From a virus, in the IMG/VR virus record IMGVR_UViG_3300042341_000346, positions 1-42,665 of that record: 42,665 nucleotides of DNA; one strand, 5' to 3'. The first letter of the stretch is position 1. Each line of letters starts with the position of its first letter. The position numbers were made by a program, and so were the translations under genes. Of this stretch, positions 30,278 to 40,608 are shown piece by piece. Under the pieces are notes generated by a model, which did no database searches, was not told where the DNA came from, and was given only the letters and a program-made list of their open reading frames with translations.

Positions 30278-31747
30278 TTAACTCCAATATCTTGCTGTAG
30301 CTGCACGGCTATTAGCATAGTTTGTCCAAACATATTCTTCTTGATATGTGTCCTGCAAATATTTTTCTATATTAGCGTTCATATCAAATTGCATTTGCTC
30401 ATCAGCAAAATTGCCTTGAGTAACTGTCTTTTTTTCCCATCCTCTAACAACATCTTGTAATTGTTGAATTTCTTCAGGATTTAAACCACGACCTAAAATA
30501 GATGAACCTAACTGGTTTGCTTGAGATTCAATAGTTAAGGGATCGCTACCAATAACTTGTTGATCCCATTGAAGTTGACCAACACTTTTAATTCTAGAAT
30601 TCAAAAATTGAAGAGGTTCTTGTCCTGCTAATGCCGCAGATGAAAGAAAATATTGCCAAGCGTTACGAGTCAAAGGATCAATTACACCAGCAATTGGTAA
30701 TTGTCCATCTCCATAATTAAAAAACCCTGCTTTTCGAAGATCATCTTGTAACTCTTTAATGTCACTATATTTTGTTAATGTTCTAGGGAAATTATAAAGT
30801 TTTACTGGGTCCCACTTTTCATCAACTGTTGTTGGTTTGTAACCATATTGGCTAGCAAATTGTCCTGCTCCAGCAACTGGTTGTAATTTGTATGCGGAAT
30901 CTAGCATTAAAGTATAATAATTTCTTTCAGGATTTTCAAAAAGATATTGTTGTCGAGCCAATTCAGGATCTACACCTGTTTGAGTTTGACTTACTGAACC
31001 TTCATTATTTGGAGCAAGAACAGTTACTCCATTTCCAGTCATAGGAGGAACGGCAGTTTGTCCTAAAGTGTCTACATATCCTGGTGATCCCGGTGTTGTA
31101 GTAGTAACAGGTGGTAAAGAAGATTCAGTGTCCACGGTTGGTGTTAAAGGAACTTCACCTGATTGTGCTGCGGCATATATTTTGTCAGTAACACTTTGAA
31201 AATATTGACCAACATATGTTTCAGAATTATTATCATTGCTATAATTGGTTATTCCACTAATATTTAAATTTAATGGTTCTTGTCCCCAAATTTGATTATA
31301 TAAAGTATTATTTTGTTCAATAATTAATCGATCTGCGCTTGCCGCTTTACCCAATGCTTCAACTTCAATTTCAATAAGTTTTTGTTGATATTTTTCATAT
31401 GCTGGAACAACATATTTTTTAACATTATCAGAAACTTTAATACCAGAATTTTCTGCAGTATTTAAAAATTGATTCCAGTTAACAGTTTGAGCAGTCCAAG
31501 GAGTGCGTAATTCTTTTGGAATTAATTCAATAACTTTTTCAAAATCATCAAACTCAAGTCCTGGTGCCGAAGTACTTGTACGACCACTACCTACCTTTCC
31601 GCCTTCCTGAATACCAAAAGTAGCACGAATTAAGTTAAAAAAATCTTTGTTACTTAATTGTTTTGAAGCATCCTCATTAGTAACAAATTTTGAAGTCTCG
31701 CTAATAAGACCAACAAAATCTTCTAAAGGAATAATTGGATCAGCCAT
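30278..31747 (-). CDS. 489-aa virion protein with peptidoglycan-binding-like segment
   Basis: It is coupled to the giant gene by TGATG. The first 170 residues are helical. A Pro/Thr/Gly-rich linker follows (about 200-250). A segment at about 324-368 (DIKELQDDLRKAGFFNYGDG, then IDPLTRNAWQYFL) fits the peptidoglycan-binding type 1 pattern: VK.LQ..L...G followed by T..A...F. The last part is helical. A wall-binding element in an ejected protein would help DNA cross the cell wall. The domain call needs a profile search. Confidence 0.65.
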   Translation of the reverse strand: MADPIIPLEDFVGLISETSKFVTNEDASKQLSNKDFFNLIRATFGIQEGGKVGSGRTSTSAPGLEFDDFEKVIELIPKELRTPWTAQTVNWNQFLNTAENSGIKVSDNVKKYVVPAYEKYQQKLIEIEVEALGKAASADRLIIEQNNTLYNQIWGQEPLNLNISGITNYSNDNNSETYVGQYFQSVTDKIYAAAQSGEVPLTPTVDTESSLPPVTTTTPGSPGYVDTLGQTAVPPMTGNGVTVLAPNNEGSVSQTQTGVDPELARQQYLFENPERNYYTLMLDSAYKLQPVAGAGQFASQYGYKPTTVDEKWDPVKLYNFPRTLTKYSDIKELQDDLRKAGFFNYGDGQLPIAGVIDPLTRNAWQYFLSSAALAGQEPLQFLNSRIKSVGQLQWDQQVIGSDPLTIESQANQLGSSILGRGLNPEEIQQLQDVVRGWEKKTVTQGNFADEQMQFDMNANIEKYLQDTYQEEYVWTNYANSRAATARYWS

Positions 31748-34700
31748 CAGTCAAGCCCCGATTCTGGTTTAAGAATACCCAACCAAAACGATTTTAGTTG
31801 AGGATATTTAGTAAGGAAATCTTCTTCAACCCAAGTTTGCCAATTGAAACGTTCTGCAGCAACAGCACTACGGCCAGAAGAAGTTTTATTTAAAGATAGT
31901 TCACCAACAGTATTCATATAACGATTCCAACCATCAACCAAAATTACCATAGAATCAGAATAATCTGTTCTAGGGAACTCTGGATCTTTGAGCATAATTT
32001 GAATTTCACCAATAATATTTCTACGCTCGCCAGCACGAGTATTACTAGTTAAAATTTCAGCAAACTTTGGGTGAGAAGCTTTCCATCCCTTATCAAAACG
32101 CTCCCACTTTTCACGCCAAAGATCAGCCGAAGCCTGATCACCGCTTTGTTCTGCCACAAGAGCTTTTTCTTCATAATCATTCTTTACAGAAAAATAACGA
32201 GTAGCGCCTTCTTTGAACATAAACTCATCAAGCATTTCCTGAGGCGTACTACGATAACGCAAACCTTCAACAACACTCTGATTCCAAGCCCACTGAGAAA
32301 AATCATCAGCAGTTTCCGGATCATTCGGAATCATCCAAGGACTACCAAGTTTATATTCACCAAAAATATTTTTGTTATCCAAATAATATTGGATAGCAGC
32401 CTTAGTACTTGGAATAACAGCACCAGAAGGAGTTTCATTTACACTAGTTGTATACATCATTGGGTTGAAAAGATCTTGGACACCAAATCGTTTTCCTTGA
32501 TCAATATATGTATTGATGTAACGAACAGTCCCTTCATCAATACCATAAAGACGAATACTGTCATAGTATTCTGCCTTTAATAAATCTCCTGCATTTTCAA
32601 TAGCCCCGCCAGTTAACCATTTAATTGAGTTATCCTCGCCTTGATTAATTTCAACACCAGGAGGCCCCATTGTTACCCATCCACTAAGCAGACGAGTGAC
32701 TTCCATAATGCGTGCATAGTTTGTTACGTCACGCATAACTTCTTCCATTTCTGCGGCAGTCATATCCGGCTTAGGACCTTTACCTTGAGCCATATAATGT
32801 GCCATAGCCATGTTAAAATAACTGCCTAGTTTTTCGTCTTTACGCAATTCGTCCTGGCTAGAACTCATTAACTTTACTGCTTTAACAGTATTGACCATTG
32901 AAGCAGGCAAGAAGTGATCCCACCAGTTTCGATCCAACTTATTGTCCTCACCAACAATATTTCGTTCTAAAGCTTGCAATGGTTCGAAGTCAGAAAATAT
33001 TCCAGAAAGAAAACTAACTGGCCAAATAACAAGAGGCGAATATGACGGAGCACCAAACTTGGGACCAAAACCTGGCAATATTTTATTTGTTGATTGCGTA
33101 ATCATTCCTGTCAAACCAAGATCCAAACCAGTAATACTAGATAGACCGTCAATCATAAGATCGGTTCCAGGAATTACAAAATAGTCATCGCCGTTTGGTT
33201 GTTCACGAATAACACCCATTTCACGCAAACCAGTATATTTCAACTGGAATTGACGCAATGTGGCTAAACCGTTAGCACCACTGTCTAAAGCAATAATTCG
33301 TGACCATCGTTTAATAAAGTTTTCTTCTGCATAGAAAAAAGGCATAAAGCCACGACCCCAATCAGCAAATTGTGATCGTATTTCGTTGCTGTCAATGTAT
33401 GGCATAACGTCACGAATTGTTCGTTCTTGTGCATAGTAGCGAGCATTCTCTAATGCTTTTTCACGGGTGTTCCATGCATTTTGTAGAGTAGCAAAATCTT
33501 CGTCATATAATTCATCTAACAGTTTTTGTACTTTAGCTTTACTTGTTCCTTCAACACCAATGGTTTCAATTTGTTGAAGTCGTTGACGAACCGCCCATTC
33601 AGCGCCACCAGATTTAATAACATCCTCGCCCAATTGAGCGGTCATGTAATCTAAGAAATCCCATGAACCACCAATTTCTCGGTCACCAGTAACAACATTG
33701 CCTTTATTTTTAGTAGCAAAAGTAACCAACGCATTAGTTTTGTCATCAACAGGATTATTTTTTAGAATAGTAAGTGCAGTATCAAAATCTTCATCAACAA
33801 AACTACGGATGTAAGAAATTGCTTCCCCATTAGACCAATATTCTGCTTCAGGAACACCATGCGACAGACCTACTTGACGACCAACATCTGACCATCTTTC
33901 AAGAGTCTGAGGTGATTGCGGACCAAAAATGTTTTTAGCATGAAACGCATCCGCTAAATTATTTAAAGAAAGTTCTTCTGGCGTACCATAAAGCATCCAA
34001 TCAATATTTTTGAGGTTCTGCTCCATAGCAATACTGTAAGCATGAAACGCCATAGGCTTACGAGAAATAGCATCCATAATCGGTGCAAGCACTCTATTAA
34101 AACCAAACTGAACAGCCTTATCAAATTGCGCCATAGCACCAGTTGAAACATCTTCTAATACAGAAGCTATTTCCATATTAGGCAAATTGCCAACAGAACT
34201 ATTTTGAACATCATGAAGATTAAATCGAGTCACAGGAATATGATCTAAATAAACTTCTTTGTCCATCCCACTTAATTTTGTACTTTGCGTACCTTCAAAA
34301 AGTTTACGTCCAGAAAGTTTTTCTGCCTGATCATAAAGAAGAGGCGCAATAATATTCCAGTTAATATCAGTTTCACCCTTATATTCAATTGCTGTTTCTT
34401 CCATATACCGCATGTCACCAAGATCAACAAGATCTTCTTCACCCATACGAGCATCTTTATAAATACCACGCGCAGGAATAATATCGCCCTGCTTCAAAGC
34501 CATAGGACGACCTTCATTTAAAATCCACAACGTGTCATCTTCTCGCACAACATAATCCATCCGTCGTCCGGATTTAGTGCGTTGTCTAATAGTTTCAATA
34601 GCCGCATCAATAATTTGTTTTTGCGAACCCTGCGTTGCAGCATCATACAAATATTCGGAAACAATAGGATAGTTATCTACTGGCCAACCAATAACATCAA

Positions 34701-37700
34701 AAGCTTCTTCGGGCATATTGCCAACAAACTCTGGAAATTCTTCTTGTATTCCAGCTTTTGATTTCATTGAAAACATTTTACGAGCAGCGGGTATTTGACT
34801 ATTTTCTGTAGCAAATCCAAATATTTGATTTAGTTGAACAATTTCATTAGGTTCTTTAACTGGCAAATACATTGATTTAACTTCAGGAATAAAATGTGTT
34901 TGTTCTAAATTTCGTGCAACGTTACCTCTAGGTTTATACGGAGTCATTTTTTCTAGTAAAGCATTCATTTTATTTAAATAAAATTCTGCTGATTCACGTG
35001 TTGAAAAAACCAATGGTGTGCGCGTATCAATAGCAGAAACAACTAATTCTTCCATGCTTAATGGAGATCTAGTTGTATTTACACCATCATCCCACCTATC
35101 ACCCTTTTGCCATGTGCGAGTAGATGTCCAACTATCGCCCAAAGTATATGACGGAGGAACATCTGGCAATTCACCAGAAGTTTGCCTAGCAATATACGGT
35201 GGGAGATTTGATGTATCTAAAACAAAAACTTCTTGCGTAGGACCAGTATCAACCACACGACGATTCAACCTAAGAACATCATCAAACTCGCCACTCTCAA
35301 TTATGCGAGCCATTTCCATTTCTAGTGCTGGCTGAATTTCATCAAACGAAGAATAAAAAGGGCTAGTAGAATAATCAGCAAAAATTTCACCTGGCTTAAT
35401 TCGACCAGATTGAATTAAATTATGTTGATTTAATTGTTCAAGACAAATATTTAACGAGTATTGTTGATCTTCAGTCAAAGCATTATATCTATCATGAAAA
35501 TTAATTGTTTCCGGATCTTGTCCGTTTAATATTGCGTTCTCTTCTCCAATTGCATAAATTTCATCTTTACGTGCTGTGTAATATTTAAATTCGTCATCAG
35601 TTAAAAGATGCGCAATTCTTGAACTTTCAGGTCCCAACGGATCATTTGTATTATTTAAATAACCTTTTGTTTTACGCAAAGAATCTAATTTTTTGTACTC
35701 ATCTACAAGCGGATTAAAAGTATTTTTAAAACTTTCTAGAAGCTCTGGCATTGACCATTCAAGATGAAGACTTTGACCTGCTTCATCTATTAAACCTTTT
35801 ATAAAATCTTCTGGACTAATTTCAACTTTAATAACATTTCCAGAACCAGACAAAGATGGCTGCACGGCAGGATAATTGGGATCTTCTAAATAACTTACTC
35901 TTATTTTTGATGGATCATCTATTAACTCGTGGAAAATATTAGGAAGAACAACAATTTGAGTGTCAGAATCAAAAAAATCAGCAGTAGTGCTTTCTACATT
36001 AGGAAAAACAAATTCTAATTGTAATTCGGTAAAAGGATCTTCTGTAACGTTTAAATCAATAATTTTGTTATCTACAGAATTTACTGCCCATCTCGGCCCA
36101 AAGTTTTCAAAATATGTATTTAAATCATCAATCAAATTAGGTTGAGAAAAAATTTCTTTAGTTTTTGTTTCTGTTACACCAAGTGTAGTTATGGTCAACT
36201 CGTCAAGAACGGTCTGATCAATGTCATCATAAATAGAACCGTCAGGAACATGTAACGAATAAGTACCAGCAGGATACGTAATTGAATTTGATGTTGGTGC
36301 GGCAATAACTGGATTTAATGGATCTATTCCCCAAGCCTCAAGTTGTTTATTTACATCATTAAGATTATCTATTCTTATTTCTTGCATGGAAATATTACCT
36401 TGAAGTGTTGTTTCTTGAGAAGCCGTAATTGGTCCATTTTGCTTAAGTCCATTAAAGAAATCTATATTTTGTTGATGACTTTCTATTTGACTTTTTAATA
36501 AACTTTGACTATCAACTGCTCTTTTTTGCATTAAATAATCTTCTGATTTTTCAGCATGTATAGCTAACTCACGATGGCCAATACGCCCCGCTTCTCTAAA
36601 ATTTGGGCTTTCAAGAATATAAGGTGCTTCAGGCCCTTGAGTAAAAGTTGCGCCTCTTCCTTCAACACGATAAGGCAAAGGTGCAGTTCCATTAGCAAGG
36701 TCACCAAAAGTACGGTAACCAATATTTTCTCTTGTAATACCATGAGCAGCAAAAGTATCATCAACCGTAGTTGTAAACATTACAGGACGAGTTCTAACAT
36801 TGCCAGTGTAAAATATACCTGTCGCATAGCGCAATGATTGTTCATGCGATAAACTGAATGACAAAGCATCATTAGAAGTACCCCATTGACTTTGTTCTTG
36901 AAAAAATAATGTTATAGAACCATCAGAATTAAGAACATACTGATCACCAGGACGTTGCATCATACGATACAAAGGTTGACCCTTACTACGACCAACCGAC
37001 TGGCCGTTCCATCGCATAACTTCAGGACCCCAATGTTGACCGTCAGTAGCCCAGTCTTGGAATATGTTTGCCATAACCCATGACTTTGCTGGTTCTTCAA
37101 TATCACCAACTAAACGCTGAAGATTATTTATTGCACCCGCACCAACTTTATCGGCATCACTTTGCAACAAAATTGTTGTGAACTCTTCAGGAGTAGGAAC
37201 ACGCAAACCACCATAATTGTTTTTAAGAACATCATATAAAACGCCATCTTTATGCTGGTTTAACGCAGCAACAAAACGTTGTACTCGCGCAGGATGCTCA
37301 AGCGGTTCGTTAACAACCAACCACAAGTGAAGTACTGAAGCATCAAGTGCACCTAACCCATCATCGGCAGAATCTAAATAGTTTTTCCAGGCATAAATAA
37401 TTTCTTGATACTTTTGTGGTGGAACTAATTCTTGGGTATCAGGAGTAAAAACATTAAGTTCTTTTTGAATAACAGGAGAAATTAAAGCATCATCAGTAAG
37501 TTCACTAGTTCGCTCATGAACGGACACATGAAAATCTTCTCTAAGTCTATGATTTTCTCCTTGACGGACGATACCCATTTCACCGGTACTTAAACGAACA
37601 TTAATTTTTTCGCCAAGTTCACGTTCTACGGCACTAGTCCTGGCTGTTAATTCTAAAGGAATACCTGAACCCGTACCTAGACGGTCCATCAAAGCATCAA

Positions 37701-40608
37701 AAGCATCAGTAGTAAAATATCGTGCCCTGTCAACTAAAGATTTATTAACTCCGCCAACAAGCATACGGCGAAGTGAATATTCGTTACCAAAAATCATCAT
37801 GTCAGCCATAGACTTAACATTGTTTTTAATAATAGATGGACTTAAAGATAAATTTTCTGCGAGTGTTTTAGAAGTAAGTTCGTCAGTTGCTCCACGCAAA
37901 AGCTTCATTATGTCTACAAGTTTACTCTCTTGCCTATTTGCTCCACGCAAAAATGTTGTTAACCATTTACCGTAGTTTTTACCAACAACAAAAAAAGGAT
38001 TGTGGCCTGCACCTAAACGAGTAACAACTCGTGCAAGAGGTCGAATGTGAGCAGGGATATCATAATCTTTTAGAAGAATCCATTTTTGGCGTTCAGTTAA
38101 TTTTCGAGTGCGATTTGCATTAACACCAGCAGTATTAAACTCACCAACAATTACTTTAGCTTCTTTATATGCATCATAGTTACCAATATTTCGTGCACCA
38201 AATTCTTGTAACCAAAAACCTGAACCTGCACGGGCAATTAACGCCAATAAATCTTCGCCAGAGTTACGGAATGCAAAACCAAATCTAAACAAAACTGACG
38301 GCTTCCAAATTTTTTCTTGGAATCCTTTAATGTATTGATTCTCAGGAATGCCTAACAACACTCTAAAATAACTTCCGTCGGCTGCTGCTTTACGCAACAA
38401 TTTCATATCTGGTAAAGCAATCATAATTGCTTGATTATGAAGAATCGGAAGTGCACCCACTTTATCCATTTTCATTAAACCGTTTTTGGTAGACATAGTT
38501 CCAGCCTTACCAAACGCATAATGTTGTTTAAAGTGAGTAAGGATTGAATCTAATTGTTCTGCAGCTTCCGGAAATTGTCGTAAGTTTCCTGCTGTTGCCA
38601 GCGAGTCAACCATGGATGCAATAGCGTCAATGCGACCCTGAAAGTTTGGATTATCAATAATTGTTTTAATCCAAAGATCTTGCATGTATGAAGATAAACC
38701 TATTTTTTGGAAACTTCGAACAAACTGTGTAATATCTTCAACCGCTTGTGGCTGATCCATAATAGTAACAACTTGTTTTGTTAATGCTGGTGTAACTAGA
38801 GCTTCTTTAAAAGCACCAAATGGTTGCAGTAACCTTCCTACAATTGGTGTTTGTGCAAGTTCTAAACCAGTTTTATAGAAAGAGTTTTGTGTAAGAGCAA
38901 GAAAATCTTCTCGCATGGCTTCAGGTAAAAAAGATAAAAGTTCATCCATAAAATTAGCGTTGCCACTAATTTTTTCAATAATACGATAAACACTTGCATC
39001 ACCAGCACCACGTAAGAAATCTCCAAGAGCACCAGTAGCAGTTTTTAATGCGTAAGTTGTTGGTCCTAATGTTTTTAATGTTTGACGAGTAACGCCTTGG
39101 GTAATACCAATGCCTTGCATAATGGCACCAAATCTTTGGCCATCAGAAATGTAATCAACTATGTTTCTTCCAGTAAATTCAGTAAAATCTGCTGTGCCTT
39201 TAACACCATTATAATAAGTGCGTAAATTGTCGTATAGGGGCATCCATTGTTTTGCGTATTTTTGAATAATTCGGACATCGCCATTAACAACACCTTTAGC
39301 GACTTGATCAAAAACACGTTTTACGCTGTCATGTTTTTCGTACATTTGAATAAACCTATTTGCCATAACGGCACCATCAGCAAACTCCATACCATAACGT
39401 GAAAGTTTAAAAGCTCTAGTTCCTGCAGCAATTAAGTTAAATGGATCTACGCCGACCATGTATGCGGCATCTACAAAACCTGATAAAAATTGATATTCGC
39501 CACTATTAGGATTTAACCCTAAACCGCGTGCGGCTACACGTCCAAGACTAATTTTTCCTTGTTGCATAGTAACAACAGCTTCTTGAAAAATTGGTTGTTG
39601 AATAATTGTTTCAAGAGCCGCAACAGTTTCAAAATATGCTGGAGTGTTTGGTTCAACAATTTCTCCGGCGAGTTCCTGAATAATATCAAATTGTTTTTCT
39701 GGATTTAACGCTTCACGGTTGCCAGAAATTTCTGTTACTAAAGAAACTAAATCGGTTTGATTACCAAGTTTGCTTGCTAAGGTTTGAGCCAAAGATGTTA
39801 AAGCTTCATCGCCTAATAATTCTCTAGCCCTATTTTGTGCTTCAATAGTAAAAAGTTTTTCTCCATCGCCCGCACGAAGGTAAGCATTATAAAATCTTGA
39901 TGGATTACCTTGAATGGTTTCTGTCAAAAAAGCGGCAGTGCTTGCACCAACAACTGCAGCAGTACCAGCAACAGCAAGAAGTGCTAGCGGGTTGGCTACA
40001 CCTAAAGTGGCTGCTCCAACATAACCAGCGTATCCTCCTCCTACTGCACCGAATGCTGAAGCAACTTTGCTAGCAGTACTAAGTTGAGCAATGGTTCTGA
40101 CTGGACGTTGATAAATTTGGTCTTGAGTAAAAATAAAACCTTTTAGTAATCCTGCACCTGCAGGAATAGCCACATCACTAATTGACCATCGAAAAGGTGC
40201 GGTTGCAGTACTTAAGGGACCGTCATACCAACTTTTTGTTGATCCATTAGATGATGGAACCTTATAACCCATTTTGGTTAAAGTGTCTTGTTGCTGTGGC
40301 GTTAAGGTTGAATAAATAGCACGTTGCGTAGAGGGCATTTTGTTGCGCAAATCGTCAGCAAGGGTAGAAGCACGATACATGCCATAAGCCTGACCAGTAT
40401 TATACAAAAGAGTATTTGTATCCATGTTTGATGCGGCCATAGCCATAACAGTTTCAGGTTCGCTGGCTAACCAAGGATTCATGCGATACATGGCTTGGGT
40501 ACGGAATGCTTGTACTGAACTATCTACATATACTTGAAGATTTGCTTCTGCTTCAAGAAGATTATTTTCAATATCATCAACATCTTCTTGTGTGTATGCA
40601 ACTGACAT
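31747..40608 (-). CDS. 2,953-aa giant virion protein (internal/ejection, polyvalent type)
   Basis: One uninterrupted frame occupies 8.9 kb, a fifth of the genome. Both ends are coupled by overlaps (TAATG and TGATG). The N-terminus is helical. Residues about 180-228 are a Gly/Ala-rich hydrophobic stretch (VGGGYAGYVGAATLGVANPL) able to insert in a membrane. Residues about 1205-1355 resemble an ADP-ribosyltransferase. The C-terminal 700 residues are mostly helical with further Gly-rich hydrophobic parts (LDLGLTGMITQSTNKILPGF). Its place after portal and its size recall giant ejection proteins (N4 vRNAP, P1 DarB, T7 core). No RNA polymerase or helicase motif was found. Confidence 0.75.
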   Translation of the reverse strand: MSVAYTQEDVDDIENNLLEAEANLQVYVDSSVQAFRTQAMYRMNPWLASEPETVMAMAASNMDTNTLLYNTGQAYGMYRASTLADDLRNKMPSTQRAIYSTLTPQQQDTLTKMGYKVPSSNGSTKSWYDGPLSTATAPFRWSISDVAIPAGAGLLKGFIFTQDQIYQRPVRTIAQLSTASKVASAFGAVGGGYAGYVGAATLGVANPLALLAVAGTAAVVGASTAAFLTETIQGNPSRFYNAYLRAGDGEKLFTIEAQNRARELLGDEALTSLAQTLASKLGNQTDLVSLVTEISGNREALNPEKQFDIIQELAGEIVEPNTPAYFETVAALETIIQQPIFQEAVVTMQQGKISLGRVAARGLGLNPNSGEYQFLSGFVDAAYMVGVDPFNLIAAGTRAFKLSRYGMEFADGAVMANRFIQMYEKHDSVKRVFDQVAKGVVNGDVRIIQKYAKQWMPLYDNLRTYYNGVKGTADFTEFTGRNIVDYISDGQRFGAIMQGIGITQGVTRQTLKTLGPTTYALKTATGALGDFLRGAGDASVYRIIEKISGNANFMDELLSFLPEAMREDFLALTQNSFYKTGLELAQTPIVGRLLQPFGAFKEALVTPALTKQVVTIMDQPQAVEDITQFVRSFQKIGLSSYMQDLWIKTIIDNPNFQGRIDAIASMVDSLATAGNLRQFPEAAEQLDSILTHFKQHYAFGKAGTMSTKNGLMKMDKVGALPILHNQAIMIALPDMKLLRKAAADGSYFRVLLGIPENQYIKGFQEKIWKPSVLFRFGFAFRNSGEDLLALIARAGSGFWLQEFGARNIGNYDAYKEAKVIVGEFNTAGVNANRTRKLTERQKWILLKDYDIPAHIRPLARVVTRLGAGHNPFFVVGKNYGKWLTTFLRGANRQESKLVDIMKLLRGATDELTSKTLAENLSLSPSIIKNNVKSMADMMIFGNEYSLRRMLVGGVNKSLVDRARYFTTDAFDALMDRLGTGSGIPLELTARTSAVERELGEKINVRLSTGEMGIVRQGENHRLREDFHVSVHERTSELTDDALISPVIQKELNVFTPDTQELVPPQKYQEIIYAWKNYLDSADDGLGALDASVLHLWLVVNEPLEHPARVQRFVAALNQHKDGVLYDVLKNNYGGLRVPTPEEFTTILLQSDADKVGAGAINNLQRLVGDIEEPAKSWVMANIFQDWATDGQHWGPEVMRWNGQSVGRSKGQPLYRMMQRPGDQYVLNSDGSITLFFQEQSQWGTSNDALSFSLSHEQSLRYATGIFYTGNVRTRPVMFTTTVDDTFAAHGITRENIGYRTFGDLANGTAPLPYRVEGRGATFTQGPEAPYILESPNFREAGRIGHRELAIHAEKSEDYLMQKRAVDSQSLLKSQIESHQQNIDFFNGLKQNGPITASQETTLQGNISMQEIRIDNLNDVNKQLEAWGIDPLNPVIAAPTSNSITYPAGTYSLHVPDGSIYDDIDQTVLDELTITTLGVTETKTKEIFSQPNLIDDLNTYFENFGPRWAVNSVDNKIIDLNVTEDPFTELQLEFVFPNVESTTADFFDSDTQIVVLPNIFHELIDDPSKIRVSYLEDPNYPAVQPSLSGSGNVIKVEISPEDFIKGLIDEAGQSLHLEWSMPELLESFKNTFNPLVDEYKKLDSLRKTKGYLNNTNDPLGPESSRIAHLLTDDEFKYYTARKDEIYAIGEENAILNGQDPETINFHDRYNALTEDQQYSLNICLEQLNQHNLIQSGRIKPGEIFADYSTSPFYSSFDEIQPALEMEMARIIESGEFDDVLRLNRRVVDTGPTQEVFVLDTSNLPPYIARQTSGELPDVPPSYTLGDSWTSTRTWQKGDRWDDGVNTTRSPLSMEELVVSAIDTRTPLVFSTRESAEFYLNKMNALLEKMTPYKPRGNVARNLEQTHFIPEVKSMYLPVKEPNEIVQLNQIFGFATENSQIPAARKMFSMKSKAGIQEEFPEFVGNMPEEAFDVIGWPVDNYPIVSEYLYDAATQGSQKQIIDAAIETIRQRTKSGRRMDYVVREDDTLWILNEGRPMALKQGDIIPARGIYKDARMGEEDLVDLGDMRYMEETAIEYKGETDINWNIIAPLLYDQAEKLSGRKLFEGTQSTKLSGMDKEVYLDHIPVTRFNLHDVQNSSVGNLPNMEIASVLEDVSTGAMAQFDKAVQFGFNRVLAPIMDAISRKPMAFHAYSIAMEQNLKNIDWMLYGTPEELSLNNLADAFHAKNIFGPQSPQTLERWSDVGRQVGLSHGVPEAEYWSNGEAISYIRSFVDEDFDTALTILKNNPVDDKTNALVTFATKNKGNVVTGDREIGGSWDFLDYMTAQLGEDVIKSGGAEWAVRQRLQQIETIGVEGTSKAKVQKLLDELYDEDFATLQNAWNTREKALENARYYAQERTIRDVMPYIDSNEIRSQFADWGRGFMPFFYAEENFIKRWSRIIALDSGANGLATLRQFQLKYTGLREMGVIREQPNGDDYFVIPGTDLMIDGLSSITGLDLGLTGMITQSTNKILPGFGPKFGAPSYSPLVIWPVSFLSGIFSDFEPLQALERNIVGEDNKLDRNWWDHFLPASMVNTVKAVKLMSSSQDELRKDEKLGSYFNMAMAHYMAQGKGPKPDMTAAEMEEVMRDVTNYARIMEVTRLLSGWVTMGPPGVEINQGEDNSIKWLTGGAIENAGDLLKAEYYDSIRLYGIDEGTVRYINTYIDQGKRFGVQDLFNPMMYTTSVNETPSGAVIPSTKAAIQYYLDNKNIFGEYKLGSPWMIPNDPETADDFSQWAWNQSVVEGLRYRSTPQEMLDEFMFKEGATRYFSVKNDYEEKALVAEQSGDQASADLWREKWERFDKGWKASHPKFAEILTSNTRAGERRNIIGEIQIMLKDPEFPRTDYSDSMVILVDGWNRYMNTVGELSLNKTSSGRSAVAAERFNWQTWVEEDFLTKYPQLKSFWLGILKPESGLD
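36544..36996 (-). other. ADP-ribosyltransferase-like segment of the giant protein
   Basis: In order, the segment has Arg1215 in PLYRMMQRPGDQY, Ser1250-Phe-Ser1252 in ALSFSLSHEQSLRYATG and Glu1347 in GHRELAIHAEK. This matches the R...S-x-S...E order of ART enzymes. The second Glu of a usual ExE is not at the expected place, so activity is uncertain. ART domains are common in polyvalent phage proteins. Confidence 0.35.
39925..40071 (-). other. hydrophobic Gly/Ala segment of the giant protein
   Basis: Residues about 180-228 contain roughly 45 small hydrophobic residues with few charges, enough for two membrane passes. In ejected proteins such regions form the channel in the host membrane. Confidence 0.55.

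Noticed and set aside
31747-40608. Giant protein as an N4-like virion RNA polymerase
   Set aside because: I could not find the T/DxxGR, catalytic Asp or K...YG plus HD set of single-subunit polymerases in the right order. Only a profile search could settle this fully.
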